From Larimichthys crocea (lineage: Eukaryota > Chordata > Actinopteri > Sciaenidae), in NCBI RefSeq assembly GCF_000972845.2, contig NC_040028.1, positions 17,978,871 through 18,042,870 of the forward strand: DNA of 64,000 nucleotides. Direction: 5' to 3'. The notes beneath the pieces were generated by a model, which saw nothing but the letters and a program-made list of their open reading frames with translations, did no database searches and was not told the DNA's origin. Positions 44,785 through 56,574 of the stretch are shown here, one piece after another (the first letter of the stretch is position 1; the number at the start of each line of letters is the position of its first letter). Both the position numbers and the translations under genes were made by a program.

Positions 44785-47700
44785 CGCGCGTCAGGTGCTT
44801 CAGGTTCAGAAGTCCACCGAGGCTTTAAACGACCGGCACCGAGCAGGGTTATTTCATTTGTGTCACTTGGGAGAAGAGGGTTAGAGTGCTGTCAAGGTAA
44901 ATAACAAAAGCGGTCTGAGTTTCAAACGCCTCACCTTACAGTGTGTTCACTGAGAGGAGGGGCCAGTTTAAGTAACACCCAGGTAACATCCACACAGGTA
45001 CGTACTTTATTTGCATGCAAAACAATCAGAGGAAGAGAAGCAGTAATGGCTGCTTGTGTGTTCCCTTTGTGTTTGTTATTTTACTGTTTTACAGCAGTAA
45101 TTTCACATTTTTACCAAAATAAAGGTCCCCTAACCTCCTGCAGATGGATTTTAGAAACAGCAGTCATGAGTCTGACACCGTCTCAACTTTTATAGTACGC
45201 AGTAAATTCTTTTATTTGTTTAAACATAATTTATGTAAATCTCCCTACATGATCTAGATGATGATCTGACTCCACCCTGCCAGGAGTCTCGATATCATCA
45301 TAAAGAAAGAAGGATGACTCTCTTTTATCATTTTCATTTAAATGTATCAGTAATCAATGTTTTTATATCAATACGGAACCGGTTCAGCACCTTTGTGCTC
45401 ATTGTTTTGGTTTTGCAGCCCACCATTTTACTGTTTTGGGTCACTCTCACCAGTGTTGTAGTACTCGAGATCGGTCTCAGTGTTGAAACCGATCTCAAGA
45501 GGCTTCGGCCTTGTCTCGTTCTCAGACAAAGAGGACTCTGGATTTTAGTTCAAGACCGGTCAAGACTGTCTGGGGATTTCTCTCAATTGTCTGATTTATC
45601 TGTTAACTGTCTGTGAGGAGACATCAGCCAATTCTTCTGGAATGATATCTGATATCTGATGTTTAATGAGGCGACTTAATGTAGCAACCGTCACCCAAAG
45701 AGTTTTCATGAATATTATGCTTTACACTGTCTGGTCTTGGTCTTGTCTCGGTCTGTATACGCTCTGGTCTTGACATGGTTTCGGTTTAGTTGGTCCCTTG
45801 CTGCCTTCATCGGCCTCCTTTTCCTGCAGCAAACAAGCAAATGGACTGTATGCTACCCGCTCTGCACCAAACCGCAGGATAGCTAAACAGATAATTACCT
45901 TTAGAGTTGGTGACCAAACTGGAGCTAAAAGGATCGTCCACAAAATCCACAGACTTTGGACACAAGACCATTTTCCTGTAAGACTTAAAATCAATTCATC
46001 CTTTACTGATAGTGACAAACACTTCAGCCACTGTTCTCCCCTCTTAATGTTACACTAGTGATGTAAAATGAAATGTTATGAAATCACTTTTAATCTTTTA
46101 TTATTTGATAGTGAGTGGAGAGATGAATGACGGCTATGGGAGTGAGACATAAACCTAGGTCACATGGAGGCTCGCTGAAATAAACTTTTGGCTTCAAATG
46201 TGTCACATGCAGTTATCAGCATCTATAGGATTTCAAAGTCACGTGACACGCCTTGTGTTGCAGAGTAAAAATGTGGAACAAACAAACAGCAGTTTTAACT
46301 TTATGAACATCCTGATCATCATCATGTAACGCTGCATCACTGGTGTGTTATACTGTAGGGAAATAATAAAAACATAATGAACGCTGTGTAACTAACTCAT
46401 GACTGGTTTCTTTTACAAAAACATCAAAATTACCATCGCTAAGGAAATCGACAACATGGAGGAATATTCTGGAAAATGTATCATTGAATTTTTTGTCACT
46501 TTCACATCAGGATGGTTAGAAATCTTTGTCACACTCATAATTCTTTATGGAAAAACTCATGCTTTATTCATCTTTCTTAAATGAACAATATACTTAGGCT
46601 ACTTACAGGATGTATCAACAATATATTCTAATTTTCACTACCTTCAGTAACACTGGACAGATGGGCTTGAACAGAAACATAAATATTGAACAGAGATATT
46701 TTATTCTTAAGGCTTACTTTGTTGTCCTGCCGTCGCCCTCTTTAGTGTCCCGGCGTCTGATCTAACATACGGATATGTGCCATGCAATGCTGAGGATCTG
46801 TAACTTTTCATTGAAATGCTGCTTGATAGTCACTTTAGCATCTTTGACGTCTCTGAGGGCTCGACTGATAAAACTCTTTCCTCGACAGTTTGGAGAGAAA
46901 GTATCTTTGTGGAGAGGACCGACTACGTTACATCGAGGATTCAAGACCCCGCTCCCGATGAATGAATACCACAAACCAATTATCGGTTATCTAAATTAAA
47001 GCACTGCCTTTTACTTTAGAGAAAATGTGTTTGTGAAACCAGCCCGAGGTGACGTACAACGTGTTTAACATGCTTTCGATGAGAAGCTCACGACTCCATG
47101 ACATGACAAATCCACCTAAATAATTAAACCAACAGCGTATCATCATCATCATCCACGATATTGAGGCATCCCGTTAGAGATCTTAGCATTTACTGTACAT
47201 AAAAGAATCATCTTTTGCATTTATAAATTGAACATATTTATATTATTCTTCATATAGCTCTCTTTGTAAACTGTCCCAATAGATACAGTATGTACAGTAA
47301 AAACTGCAACAGTTCTGTTGGTGCTGGTGTAGTGAGCACTCCGTCCCATAAGTTAGAGTAAGACATGGGAGCTTTGCACAGTCACTCAGAGCTTCATATA
47401 ACAAAACAAAGCTGACTAGGAAGTATTTTTAAAACACACAGTTTTCTCCTCTCCAGTCCCTTTTTTTTCGAGTACACGCAGCAGGTGAACCTCCTCCCAG
47501 CGCTGCGTCCATCCCCGCCCTCCGTTACAGGGCTGTGGCCTGACAGGCGGTGCTCCTCCCGGAGCAGAGCAGAGGGACGTCCAGGATACCGAGAGTCCAG
47601 CAGAAGAGACGACGGAGGTGAATCTGGCGAAGTCCGCGCGGCGCCTCGGTCTCACGAGGATTTAAAAAAAAAAAAAAAAATGCGGCCAGCTGTTCTCGTA

Positions 47701-47873
47701 ATTTTTCACTCAGCTCCCTGAAAGGTGGTTTCCTGACAGTTTCAAGTGCTTCTGTCTTCTCTCTGAAGTCTACAATTTTCACTTTTTTTGTTTTTGTTTG
47801 TACAAGTCTTAAAAAAACTATGAAGTCACTGTAAAAGAAACAACGTTCTGGATTTCCAGAGCTGGGATTGGAC
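44785..47873. other. Region between grtp1 and dcun1d2
   Basis: The stretch holds the grtp1 promoter (not resolved by motif) at the left and the dcun1d2 3'UTR at the right. A possible minus-strand AATAAA at 46705-46700 would give dcun1d2 a 3'UTR of about 1.2 kb. Sequence near 45445-45790 has repeated CTCGAGATCGGTCTC/GGTCTTGGTCTTGTCTCGG words, a common fish repeat. GC-rich DNA near 47470-47660 is not a recognised exon. ADPRHL1, which lies between these two genes in human, was not seen. Confidence 0.5.
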
Positions 47874-50800
47874 TTAGAGAGTTTTACGTTTTGATCCTGT
47901 TACAATCGGTCGAGCAAATTCCACAAAATCATCTATAAGGACCGGCCATGCACCTGAGGAAGACACAACCACGGTACCATTAGTGTCACAGCGAGTCCAC
48001 ATTCACAGCTTTACTGCTAAACCTGAAGGATTCTGCCATTCTGAACTCACCTTCCTCGTCATAGTTTGACATGTCATCTGCAATCATGTTACCAAAGTCC
48101 AACAATAGGTTCCACGTGTCCTTTGGGATGGATCGTTTATGGTGTTCCTGTAATAAACAAGTCGTGGTGAACATTTTGGTATGTACTGTACACGGTTTCA
48201 CACAGTTTTCTCTCTCTCTACAACCAAAAAGTTTGTAATGTAAATTACTCATGGACCAATGGGGTCCCTGATCCACCCCTTTTGACTGAGTTTGAGCTAA
48301 TGAGCGAGGTGCAATGAAATTTCTCCATCATTCATCCATTTTCTTCCTCTGATCCAGGGTCAAGATGCAGTAGCAGCAGGTGTAGAGCAGCACTCCAGAC
48401 GTACTTCTCCTGGGGGATCCTGAGGCGTTCCCAGGCTAGATGAGCTATGCAGTCCCTCGAGCGGGTTCTGGGTCTCCTCCCTGTTGGATGTGCCACCCCC
48501 AAAAGGGAGGCACCCAGGGGGCATCCTAATTAGATGCCTGAATCCTCAGAGCTCCCTCCGGATGTCCGAGCTCCTCACTCCATCTCTAAGGCTGAGTCCA
48601 GCCAACCATCAGAAGAAGCTCAGTTCGGCCGCTTGTATCCACGATTTGCTGCCCAAAGCTAGTTCATCTAAGTTCCCCATCACTGAGCCAAATTGCTTTA
48701 ACGAGGAATGCAACAATACAACTTTTTCCTCATTTAATTTAATTCCGATACCTCAACTCACAGTATCTGGTGATACCAAGTACAGTCTCCCCAAATTTTA
48801 AAGCTCTGGCCTGACGGCGATTTAGCCTCTCTCAGCTTCCAAAAACGGTTATCTGGGCCACGACTTCCTCTGCTGTCCGATTAGCAACTTGATATGAGAG
48901 AATGAAAAAAAAAGGAAGAAAAAAAAAGAAGAAGACCCATTTGTGCTAATCTCTATAAACAGATATCTGCCGTCTCTAATCCCAGATTGTATTTCAGCCA
49001 GTGATGCTGGCCTCTTTTCCACTCCGCAATGTTTACCTGCATGCAACCAAAGCCAGCTCGAAGGTGGCTGCTCGGCTACAAACGGAAACCAGATCGCTTC
49101 CGGCGCCAAAATCCTGGTCCCTTGCCTAAAAATGTAGCATTCATACGCAGATATCGGTTTATAGAAACTACTGTATCTCGTGGTATCGTCGATATCTGAT
49201 CTGCTTTACAAAAGGTCAATATCGACTCTGATACCAAACACACATATTTGATTGGTGCATCCCAAATTTTACTTCTCTGACTCACCAAAAGGAATCTATT
49301 CCAAAGATCGAGGAACTTAAATCGTCCTGACAGAACCAGGTTCCAGTAGGCTACGGCCATCTCCAAGTCTGCACACAGGGGGAAAAGCAGAACACTTCAT
49401 TCAGTGTGTAAATTCAGTGACACCGTTCAGCAACCTGTTGTTGTTATCGTCGCTCTTCTTACCTAGACCCTTCTGTCCAGGGTTTTTGGCAAAGTTAAAG
49501 GTGAACTGGTAGAAGTCCTTAAACTTCCCACTATCTTTGAGCTCCTGCTCTAATCTTGGCAAAAGGGCCTTCAGCTTCTCTGGGCTGTCACACCTAGAAA
49601 GAAAAGACAAATAAACTCTAAATAAACACACGCAGACATCCTGACCAAGTTTTAATGCAACAGTCAAGATGCTGGTGACGAATGGGCTGAAGTTAACTTT
49701 GACACATGAACCTCAAAAGTCAAAACGTCACAGCTCTCTCATTGAGTCGTTCCACGAAGACACAGAATACTTGAGCTGTGGTCGTCTATATATAGACTGC
49801 CTTCCCTCCCTGGAGCCACACTGAGAGAATCACCATGCGAACAGTGTTTATGTCCCGCCGCGTCACATGCTGTTGTTGTCGTAAACACTCACCCGAGCTC
49901 TGTCATGCCATCCAGAAACTCCTTCTTGGTGAACTCGCACTGTGTGGCGGCGCGAAACTTCCACGCGACGACCAGCACGGTGATGCTGGCCGGATCCAGC
50001 GAGAGGTCGTCACAGAACTGCTGGATCCCGTCGATACCGATCTTATTCTCATCCTGAGGATCTGTCGAGGAGAAAAAAGACAACAAGTAGTGTGTGTAAC
50101 TTTTAAACAATAAAACACTATCCCCGTGAATTTTACGGTAAATCACAGACTCTTACCTTTGTAGCGGTTGTAGAGTTGCTCCAGCTTTTTCCGATCTACC
50201 GACGTTTTCATCGATTCCTTACAGTACAGGTCTGGATTCTGAAAGTAGTTGTCGGTGGCGACTTCTAGTTTCCAGTCATTCTGCGTGAGGCAGTACACGG
50301 CTGTCTTCTCCCCAGCCTGTGTGAAGGACATGAACTGCCGTACCTTGTCCCTCTGCGAAGACTTCAGCTTATGCTGCGTGAGTACAGGACAGGGGCCGTC
50401 AGACTCGGGTGTGATCAGACCGGGCAGGACGGACAGCAACACGCAAACACAGAGCGACACGCACACAAAAACACACAGCGAGACACACACACACATCTAC
50501 AGGCGTTCAGACGGAAAGGACTGGGAGACACTCGGAAACACACGAATCTGAAAAGGTTAGTCTGTCACGCCGACAAAACGCGAGTTACAGGTGGCGAGTC
50601 GAGACGCTGTGGTGGTGATTATGTCCCGTCCAAGAGCAACACGGGCTTCTCTGAAGTGGGGTCGCGGATTCTCAGAGCACATGCTGTACCCAGGAGGGCC
50701 CCTCAGATAACTACAGTCATAGATGTAACATGAGGAGGGAAATGGGATGCCATCACTGGGACCTAGAGGCGCAACAAGTCTGGAGTGTAACACAAGCACC

Positions 50801-52202
50801 CTGCTGCCAGATATACATGGCAACATTTAAAAAAAAACAAAAAACAGGCAGAATATTTTATATATGTGTTTGCGTAATGGAAATCTGCAAAACAAGGCGC
50901 ATGACAAGTTATAACGCGGCCTTAAAAACAGCAACAAACAACAGTTAGCTTTAAAGTGACTGTCATACTTCCAGTCTGTGTTTGTCAGGCGTGTTGACGT
51001 GAAGCAGTCGGGTCATCGCAGGTGTTTCCAACGATACTAATTAAGGCTCAGTTCCATTTAGTGTGGCACACCAGTTTCCAGTGAGCCGACGTGCACCGCG
51101 GCAGCAACCCCGACTCTGTTTGACCTGAATGGAACCGAGCCTTCAATCAGTCTCATCCGTAACACCTGTGTGACGGCACAACACCTTCCGTACAGACAAA
51201 CACTTTCACTCATTTCCTACAGTCTAACTTAATTTTTTTTACTTTTTACACAGTTTTCTATTTGTATTTTTTGTTTGTTTACTCTCATGCTGCTCCTGGA
51301 TGCTTGAACTTCCCTTGATGATGATCAATAAAGAATCTATGCTGTGAAAAAATGCCTTTTAACCCTAGAACACTAACGTCATGTGATTTTTTCATTGTGT
51401 TGCTGCTGTCTGAGTTTCATGGGTCCTTGGGTAGCTTCAGGCTGCTCACTCATGTCATTAATGGTATGTTTGTTTCCCTCCTCCCATCTATGGTTTTTCC
51501 AGAGGCATGTGTCAGTGATAGAGAGTGCCATCTCTCTCACAGCTGTCAGTGATGCAGAAAGTCTCACATGTCCCAGGAATGAGTGGACACAAGAACAAGT
51601 TCACAGCTCCATTATTTGTTTTGTTTGTTTGGAAGTTTCTCGTTAAGGATCACCTGATTTTTCAATAGTTTTGCTAAAGGGTCCCACATGGTACCTTTTT
51701 ATTTTATGTGATATTGTATTAATTAAAGAAGAGTACTACAGTGTTGTACTTTTACATAAACTGTATTTTATCCAGGATATATCGACGTTAGTGATGGTGT
51801 TACTCATTTAGTGTTCTCGGGTTAAGAACATTTTATTCAGCTTGTATGACAGTAAGATGAATAGTTTGGGGGTCTTGAACTGATGAAGCTGTGCTGAGCA
51901 CAGATCATCTATCGATGAGACAATAATCCATAATCAGCCTGTGATCAGCAGCATGCTCCTTCACCTGGAGGCTGCGCTCAGTCCGAGCTCTTCATTTCCT
52001 GAAACCGGAGCACCGGGACTGTTCACACCGGGACTGTTCACACCGGATCAGCTGTGAACACCGAGCACCGCGCGGTACCATCAGGTTAGCATCACCGACA
52101 ACAACACGGGCAGCAGCTAGTGAGTTACACCGGCTAACGTTAGCTCGGTTAGCCCCCCCTGACATTACCGAGGAGCCTGACAGTGTGATCATGGAGACTG
52201 AC

Positions 52203-52237
<35 letters not shown>

Positions 52238-52446
52238 TCTAACCGACACTGCCTAAAAAGGGGCTCGTGTAGCTCGCAGCTAGCTGACCTTCCCTGTTCA
52301 GACTCTGCAGGCCGAGACACGGACACAAACTTCAAACACCGCGAACACAGAGCTGCAGCTAGAAGCCTGGAAGTGCAAACCGAAAAAAAAAAAAAAAAAA
52401 AAAGCCCGAATGTTGTGGGTTCGTGTTTATTTTGGTTACCTACCAT
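47874..52446 (-). CDS. dcun1d2: DCN1-like protein 2, cullin neddylation co-factor
   Basis: Scaffold-type co-E3 that helps transfer NEDD8 from the E2 to cullins. Minus-strand coding exons: 52446-52444, 50373-50157, 50061-49893, 49593-49463, 49368-49286, 48147-48051, 47953-47874; 259 aa, exactly the human length. The first exon ends right after the ATG (AAAATG before GTAGGT), so only Met is on it; exon 2 continues [15 protein letters not shown] as in vertebrates. Residues about 8-45 form the UBA-like domain; about 60-248 the potentiating-neddylation (DCUN1) domain with [38 protein letters not shown] and the C-terminal [18 protein letters not shown] cullin-binding block. MHKLKSSQ, the C-terminus and synteny favour paralogue 2 over DCUN1D1. 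Confidence 0.95.
48330..48620. mobile_element. LINE-associated fish repeat in dcun1d2 intron 6
   Basis: The words CATCCATTTTCTTCCTCTGA, CTGGGGGATCCTGAGGCGTT and TGGGTCTCCTCCCTGTTGGA and CACTCCATCTCTAAGG occur in order in a repeat very common in fish genomes, thought to be the tail of a non-LTR retrotransposon. It is recognised from memory only. It is an internal fragment without coding capacity. Confidence 0.55.
48700..49265. mobile_element. Possible degenerate DNA-transposon remnant in dcun1d2 intron 5/6 region
   Basis: The stretch has repeated ATATCTG/CGATATC words, TTCCGATACC near its left side and TGATACCAAACACAC with GGTGCATCCC at its right side, the look of decayed fish MITEs. The ends are not cleanly inverted and no target duplication was resolved. 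No exon lies here. Confidence 0.3.
50374..52443 (-). other. dcun1d2: First intron of dcun1d2
   Basis: This intron of 2.1 kb separates the lone start codon from the rest of the frame. It contains the 467-bp piggyBac-type MITE (51359-51825), a GT microsatellite at 52205-52237 and an A run at 52384-52403. CACA-rich sequence near 50445-50495 gives a fake upstream extension of exon 2. No other exon was recognised. Confidence 0.75.
51359..51825. mobile_element. piggyBac-type MITE with TTAA target duplication
   Basis: The left end is TTAACCCTAGAACACTAACG and the right end is TTAGTGTTCTCGGGTTAA, so the inverted termini CCC(T/G)AGAACACTAA are flanked by TTAA on both sides. CCCTAGA next to TTAA is the classical piggyBac terminus. 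At 467 bases and without a transposase frame it is non-autonomous. The ends match at nearly every position, which suggests a fairly recent insertion. Confidence 0.85.
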
Positions 52447-52559
52447 TTTCACACCCGCTGTTTGACCAGTTTGGTAACCCGACTGTCGCTCATTGTGCGC
52501 CTGCGCGGAAGTAGTCATTCGAGCTATTGTAGGTTTCAGCAGGAAAGGTGAGGATGCAG

Positions 52560-52561
52560 AG

Positions 52562-52617
<56 letters not shown>

Positions 52618-52645
52618 CTGTGTGTGTGCGTGCGTGTGTGTGCAG
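52560..52645 (+). repeat. Interrupted (GT)n microsatellite upstream of dcun1d2
   Basis: The GT run has a few C interruptions and lies about 110 bases upstream of the dcun1d2 start exon. It could influence promoter activity or be polymorphic. Confidence 0.95.
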
Positions 52646-52654
52646 GGGCGCCGC

Positions 52655-52905
52655 CAGGAATTTTGGGCCCCATGACAAAAAAATCAGATTGGGTCCCCTC
52701 TGCACATCAGAGACAAAACAAGAACAAATACAAAACACACTAAAGGTGTCTCCTGCTCCTCTGACACTGCTACACTAAATGATGTTTCCTGCAATGATTT
52801 AATACACTACACTATCAGATCTCAAATTAATTATCTCGTTATCACGGGAAAACGGGTGGAATAAAATGTATGTATGTATGTATGACCCTTTAGGGCTTCC
52901 GTACA
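52655..52905. mobile_element. Transposon debris: GGGCGCCGCCAGGAATTTTG repeat and solo end of element D
   Basis: The left part (GGGGCGCCGCCAGGAATTTT, then GGGCCCCATGACAAA) resembles a common fish repeat. The right part, 52829-52905, is nearly identical to the right inverted end of element D at 18835-18909 (GTTATCACGGG, AACGGGTGGAATAAAATG, TAGGGCTTCCGTAC). The partner end is not seen nearby. Confidence 0.65.
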
Positions 52906-55242
52906 TAGTTCACTGTTACTTGTTTTTTTATTTTCTCTTACTGGTTTAATTTAACTGTTATTTATGTGTATTTAGTGTGTATATAGTGTTAAAACAGGAT
53001 ATAAAGTTTTGTTTCTTGCTATTGTTTTCATGCCATCACTCACTATCTCACTTACCGTTTAGGAGCTGCGGTAACAAAAACAATTTATTTTAATTAATAA
53101 AGTATTTCTGATTCAGATTTTTTGATACAGAACTCTAATCAAAGGCTTGCAACTGTTTTGCGTCTTATAATTCAGTACTAGTCAGTCCCACCAGGATTTC
53201 ATGATTTTTTTTGTTGTGATTTTTGCGATCAAAATGATTTTGCGGAAGCATTTTCTCATTTTTTGCAAAGAATTTTGCGCCTCCTTTTTTGTTGTTGTTT
53301 TCTTTACTTTTAAAACTTTTAAAAAATCTAAACAGGCTTAATAAGACAAAAACAAGGCAGACAGATTGAGAAACACCTTTTTATTTTCTGTAAGAATATA
53401 TACGACAGCAGGTGGGACTTGTAGTCGCCATCACTAACTAACATCAAAGTATCTGTTTATGAGTTAACGGTAAATCTCTACTAAAGCAACAGTTTAGCCT
53501 CCAGAATGATATAAAAAATATAAAATACACTGGTGTATGTACACTATGAAATAAAGTGATGATAGCCACTACATTTACAGTATGTGAGTAAAACAGGTTA
53601 ACAAATACTGGTGATAAGTACATGATGAGATGAATGTCATACATGATGGGTTTTGAAAAATATATACAGTCTGTATGTTCAGACTTTAAAATGAAGGTGA
53701 AATAAACGGCCACTCGTTTTTATTCTTTCACTGTTTACACTGCCCCGTGCCGGGGAGGTGTAACACATACACTGTCCATTGTGTTTACTGCCAATAGCTG
53801 AATCAAATTGCCCAAAGCAAATCTGGGGGACAGGTAGTGTCCAGGCAAGAACAAGTGTTCGCTTTACTCAGAGTATAAAGGTCACAGGGTTAACGGGGTG
53901 TCCCAGCAGCTTATTTTTGACACCTGGCAGCTCGATCCGACCAGATTGTTCAAGTGTGTCCTGCTGTGCTACAGTACAAGCACTTAGAGTTTAAGTTTGT
54001 CAAAAGAGTAACGCCTTGTAAAGTACAAACATAGAGTAGTAAGGTGCAAATTATACACTGTAAACCTTGTAGTGTAAGTTCCAGGTCAACGAGACAAATT
54101 TAAACCTGAGAAAGAGATGTGACTAGTACAGACTGCTGTACTTTCATTGTGTCTTTCACCTCATTTGTTTTTGCTGTTGTGTGATATTTGTGTAATTTGA
54201 GTCATCATATAACATGTCAAAAAATAAAAATAAAACATTGCTGTCTTTTGGGCTGACTCAGCCTCCACTAAGTTTTATCTCATGTGAAAATGAATACACC
54301 CTTCAACAAGTGCGAAGAACACACACAACTCTGCTGCTGATAGAGTATCTGTGTGTGTCAGCCTTCCTTTTTTTGTTTTACAGTGAGAAAAAAAAAGAAG
54401 AAGGCCTTTCCAGTTAGCAGAGTGATTTGAGTACACTAACTTCAGACTACATGACTCACAGGACGCAGCATGTACGTTTACAACTAGACGAGACAGTTTC
54501 TGAGGAATTGCGGATGTGAATAATGATTTTGAAAGACACTAGACTTAATACCAAAAATTCATGTAAAAATGTGGAATATTTGTTAAAAAGCTCACACTAA
54601 ACTGGATTGTGGCTTTAATTTGTATGAAGAAGCAGCAGAAGGAGAATGAAAAGGCTGCATGGAAACATGGGAAAGAGTTTAATTAATATGTACGGGACTG
54701 AAAAGTCAATAAATAAAGTAAATAAATATCGTAATAATGAAAAATTAGCATCTCTCTATGTGTGTCTCAGTCAGTTCTGTATTCCCAACTGCAATTGAAG
54801 GTTGTTGATTGTATCACCTGTGTGCCTCCTGGAACAGAGAGTTCACTTCACAGAGATTTTAGGTGAGGAAAAACACAGCCCGACATCACGCTATCAGACG
54901 ATCAGATCGGTCAAACCCTCCTGACGGCCTCCCAGCCTGCACAATTTAAGTAAGGGGAACAAAGCCGACAGTCTCAGTCAGATCTTAGTAAGTATATTAT
55001 TATATTTCATGGTTATGACACTGCTATGTGTCACAATTTTGTGTCACACAAAAGAACAACAGACAAATGGACAATCTCATTCATCCATTAACACTACCTT
55101 TGTTCAGTGATGTGACCCTGACTCATTGTCTACAGCCTGATTAAATTGTATATAGTCTTTTATAAATCTCTATTTGTAGTTCTATTTCTTATTAAGATTT
55201 ATCTTAGAGGTCAATTTTAATGTATGTTTACTGTGTCTTATG

Positions 55243-55402
<160 letters not shown>

Positions 55403-56093
55403 TGTAAACCCAAGCCCAGGGCGGGGGCTAATCCTGACAGGGAGCAGAGCTGGTGTCGTGCCAGAACTGGAGCTGGGCAAGCAGGCAACGTAACCGGGCT
55501 CAGCAGCCTCTATGGACTGAGGCAAAAAGACCAAAGGTGACGTTTACAGAGGAAACTAAAAGGAGAAAAGGACAGAGTGAGCGAGCAAGAAGCTGCCGGA
55601 CAAGAGTAAATCTGGGACTGACTTTTAGTTGTTGACAAAAGTTAAAAGACAGACGGCGAGCTGGGCTTCCTGCTTTTGGACTATTTGTTGCATTCACTTG
55701 ATGTTTGGCTGTTGTTTTTTTTTTTAATCACAAGTAATATAATCATAATTATATAAATACACATGTATAGCTGTGGTATTGCACTCTGAAACTCTAAAAC
55801 TTTATATATGATTGATTTAAGTTTAGTTAATCCAAGTGAAGTCCAGTGTGTTAGGTGAATTTAATCCCAAGTGGTTATTATTTGTCCAATGTTGTTCATT
55901 TATTTATTAATTATTGCATTTTGTTTATTTTTTTTAATGTAAATGGATAAAATAAAGTAAAAAATCTATTAAAAAAAAAAATGATATGTGTGTTGTTGTT
56001 GTTTTTTTGCCATGCTACACACATACTACAAGGTGGTGTTTGACAAGTGCATTCAGTTCATTTGTGTTTAACCCACTGAAGTGTATTTTGGTA

Positions 56094-56285
56094 GCAAACA
56101 AACCTTTATTTTTTATTTTTGGTTGCAAACAAACCTTTATTTTTTATTTTTGGTTGCAAACAAACCTTTATTTTTTTATTTTTGGTTGCAAACAAACCTT
56201 TATTTTTGGTTGCAAACAAACCTCTTTTTTATTTTTAGTTGCAAACAAACCCTTTATTTTTTATTTTTGGTTGCAAACAAACCTG
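56094..56285 (+). repeat. Minisatellite of about 31-bp units upstream of tfdp1
   Basis: Seven copies start at 56094, 56125, 56156, 56188, 56212, 56241 and 56273, each beginning GCAAACAAACC and followed by a T-rich part ending TTTTTGGTT. Unit length varies from 24 to 32 through loss or gain of T runs. Each unit has a GCAAACAAAC word that resembles a forkhead site. It lies about 250 bases before the tfdp1 TATA-like box. Confidence 0.9.
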
Positions 56286-56451
56286 TACAGCAGAGCTCTC
56301 ATGACGCGCAGGAGTACACCGTGCCCTCACACTCCTCCTGACCAGTAGACGTAGGTATTTATATCTGTGAGGCTGGTTGGCATCCACCAATCCCGTGAGA
56401 CGCTCGCTGTGGGCAACGTAACTACGCTGCCTTTCGTCTCACCGACGCTGT

Positions 56452-56574
56452 CCAATCAGAGGCGGCGCGAGCGAGACACCGCCAAGATCAGATTGTGAGT
56501 GTAGCCTGCTCGCGCTAGCACCGAGCTCATATAAAAGGGCTAACGGGCGAGCTGCTGACTTGTGAAGTGCACCG
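56452..56574 (+). promoter_or_regulatory. tfdp1: Presumptive tfdp1 promoter and non-coding first exon end
   Basis: CCAAT is at 56452-56456 followed by GC-rich GGCGGCGCGAG, and TATAAAAG is at 56530-56537. A good donor (CACCG before GTAAGC) is at 56575 and could end a non-coding first exon that joins the acceptor at 58519. With a start 25-30 bases after the TATA box that exon would be very short, so an upstream start or another first exon is possible. Confidence 0.4.

Noticed and set aside
44941..46058. Frames between grtp1 and dcun1d2 as a possible ADPRHL1 remnant
   Set aside because: No ADP-ribosylhydrolase motif or splice-bounded exon was seen; part is a repeat with GGTCTCGG words.
47416..47721. 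GC-rich frames near 47470-47660
   Set aside because: No similarity or consistent splice sites; the stretch may be dcun1d2 3'UTR or an unrelated CpG-rich patch.
50143..50496. N-terminal extension [10 protein letters not shown] of dcun1d2 exon 2
   Set aside because: It is translated CACA repeat upstream of a good acceptor; the exon starts at the HKLKSSQ codon and joins the ATG at 52446.
56094..56285. 120-aa frame with repeated phenylalanine-rich units
   Set aside because: It is the translation of the 31-bp minisatellite in two frames; unit length is not a multiple of three.
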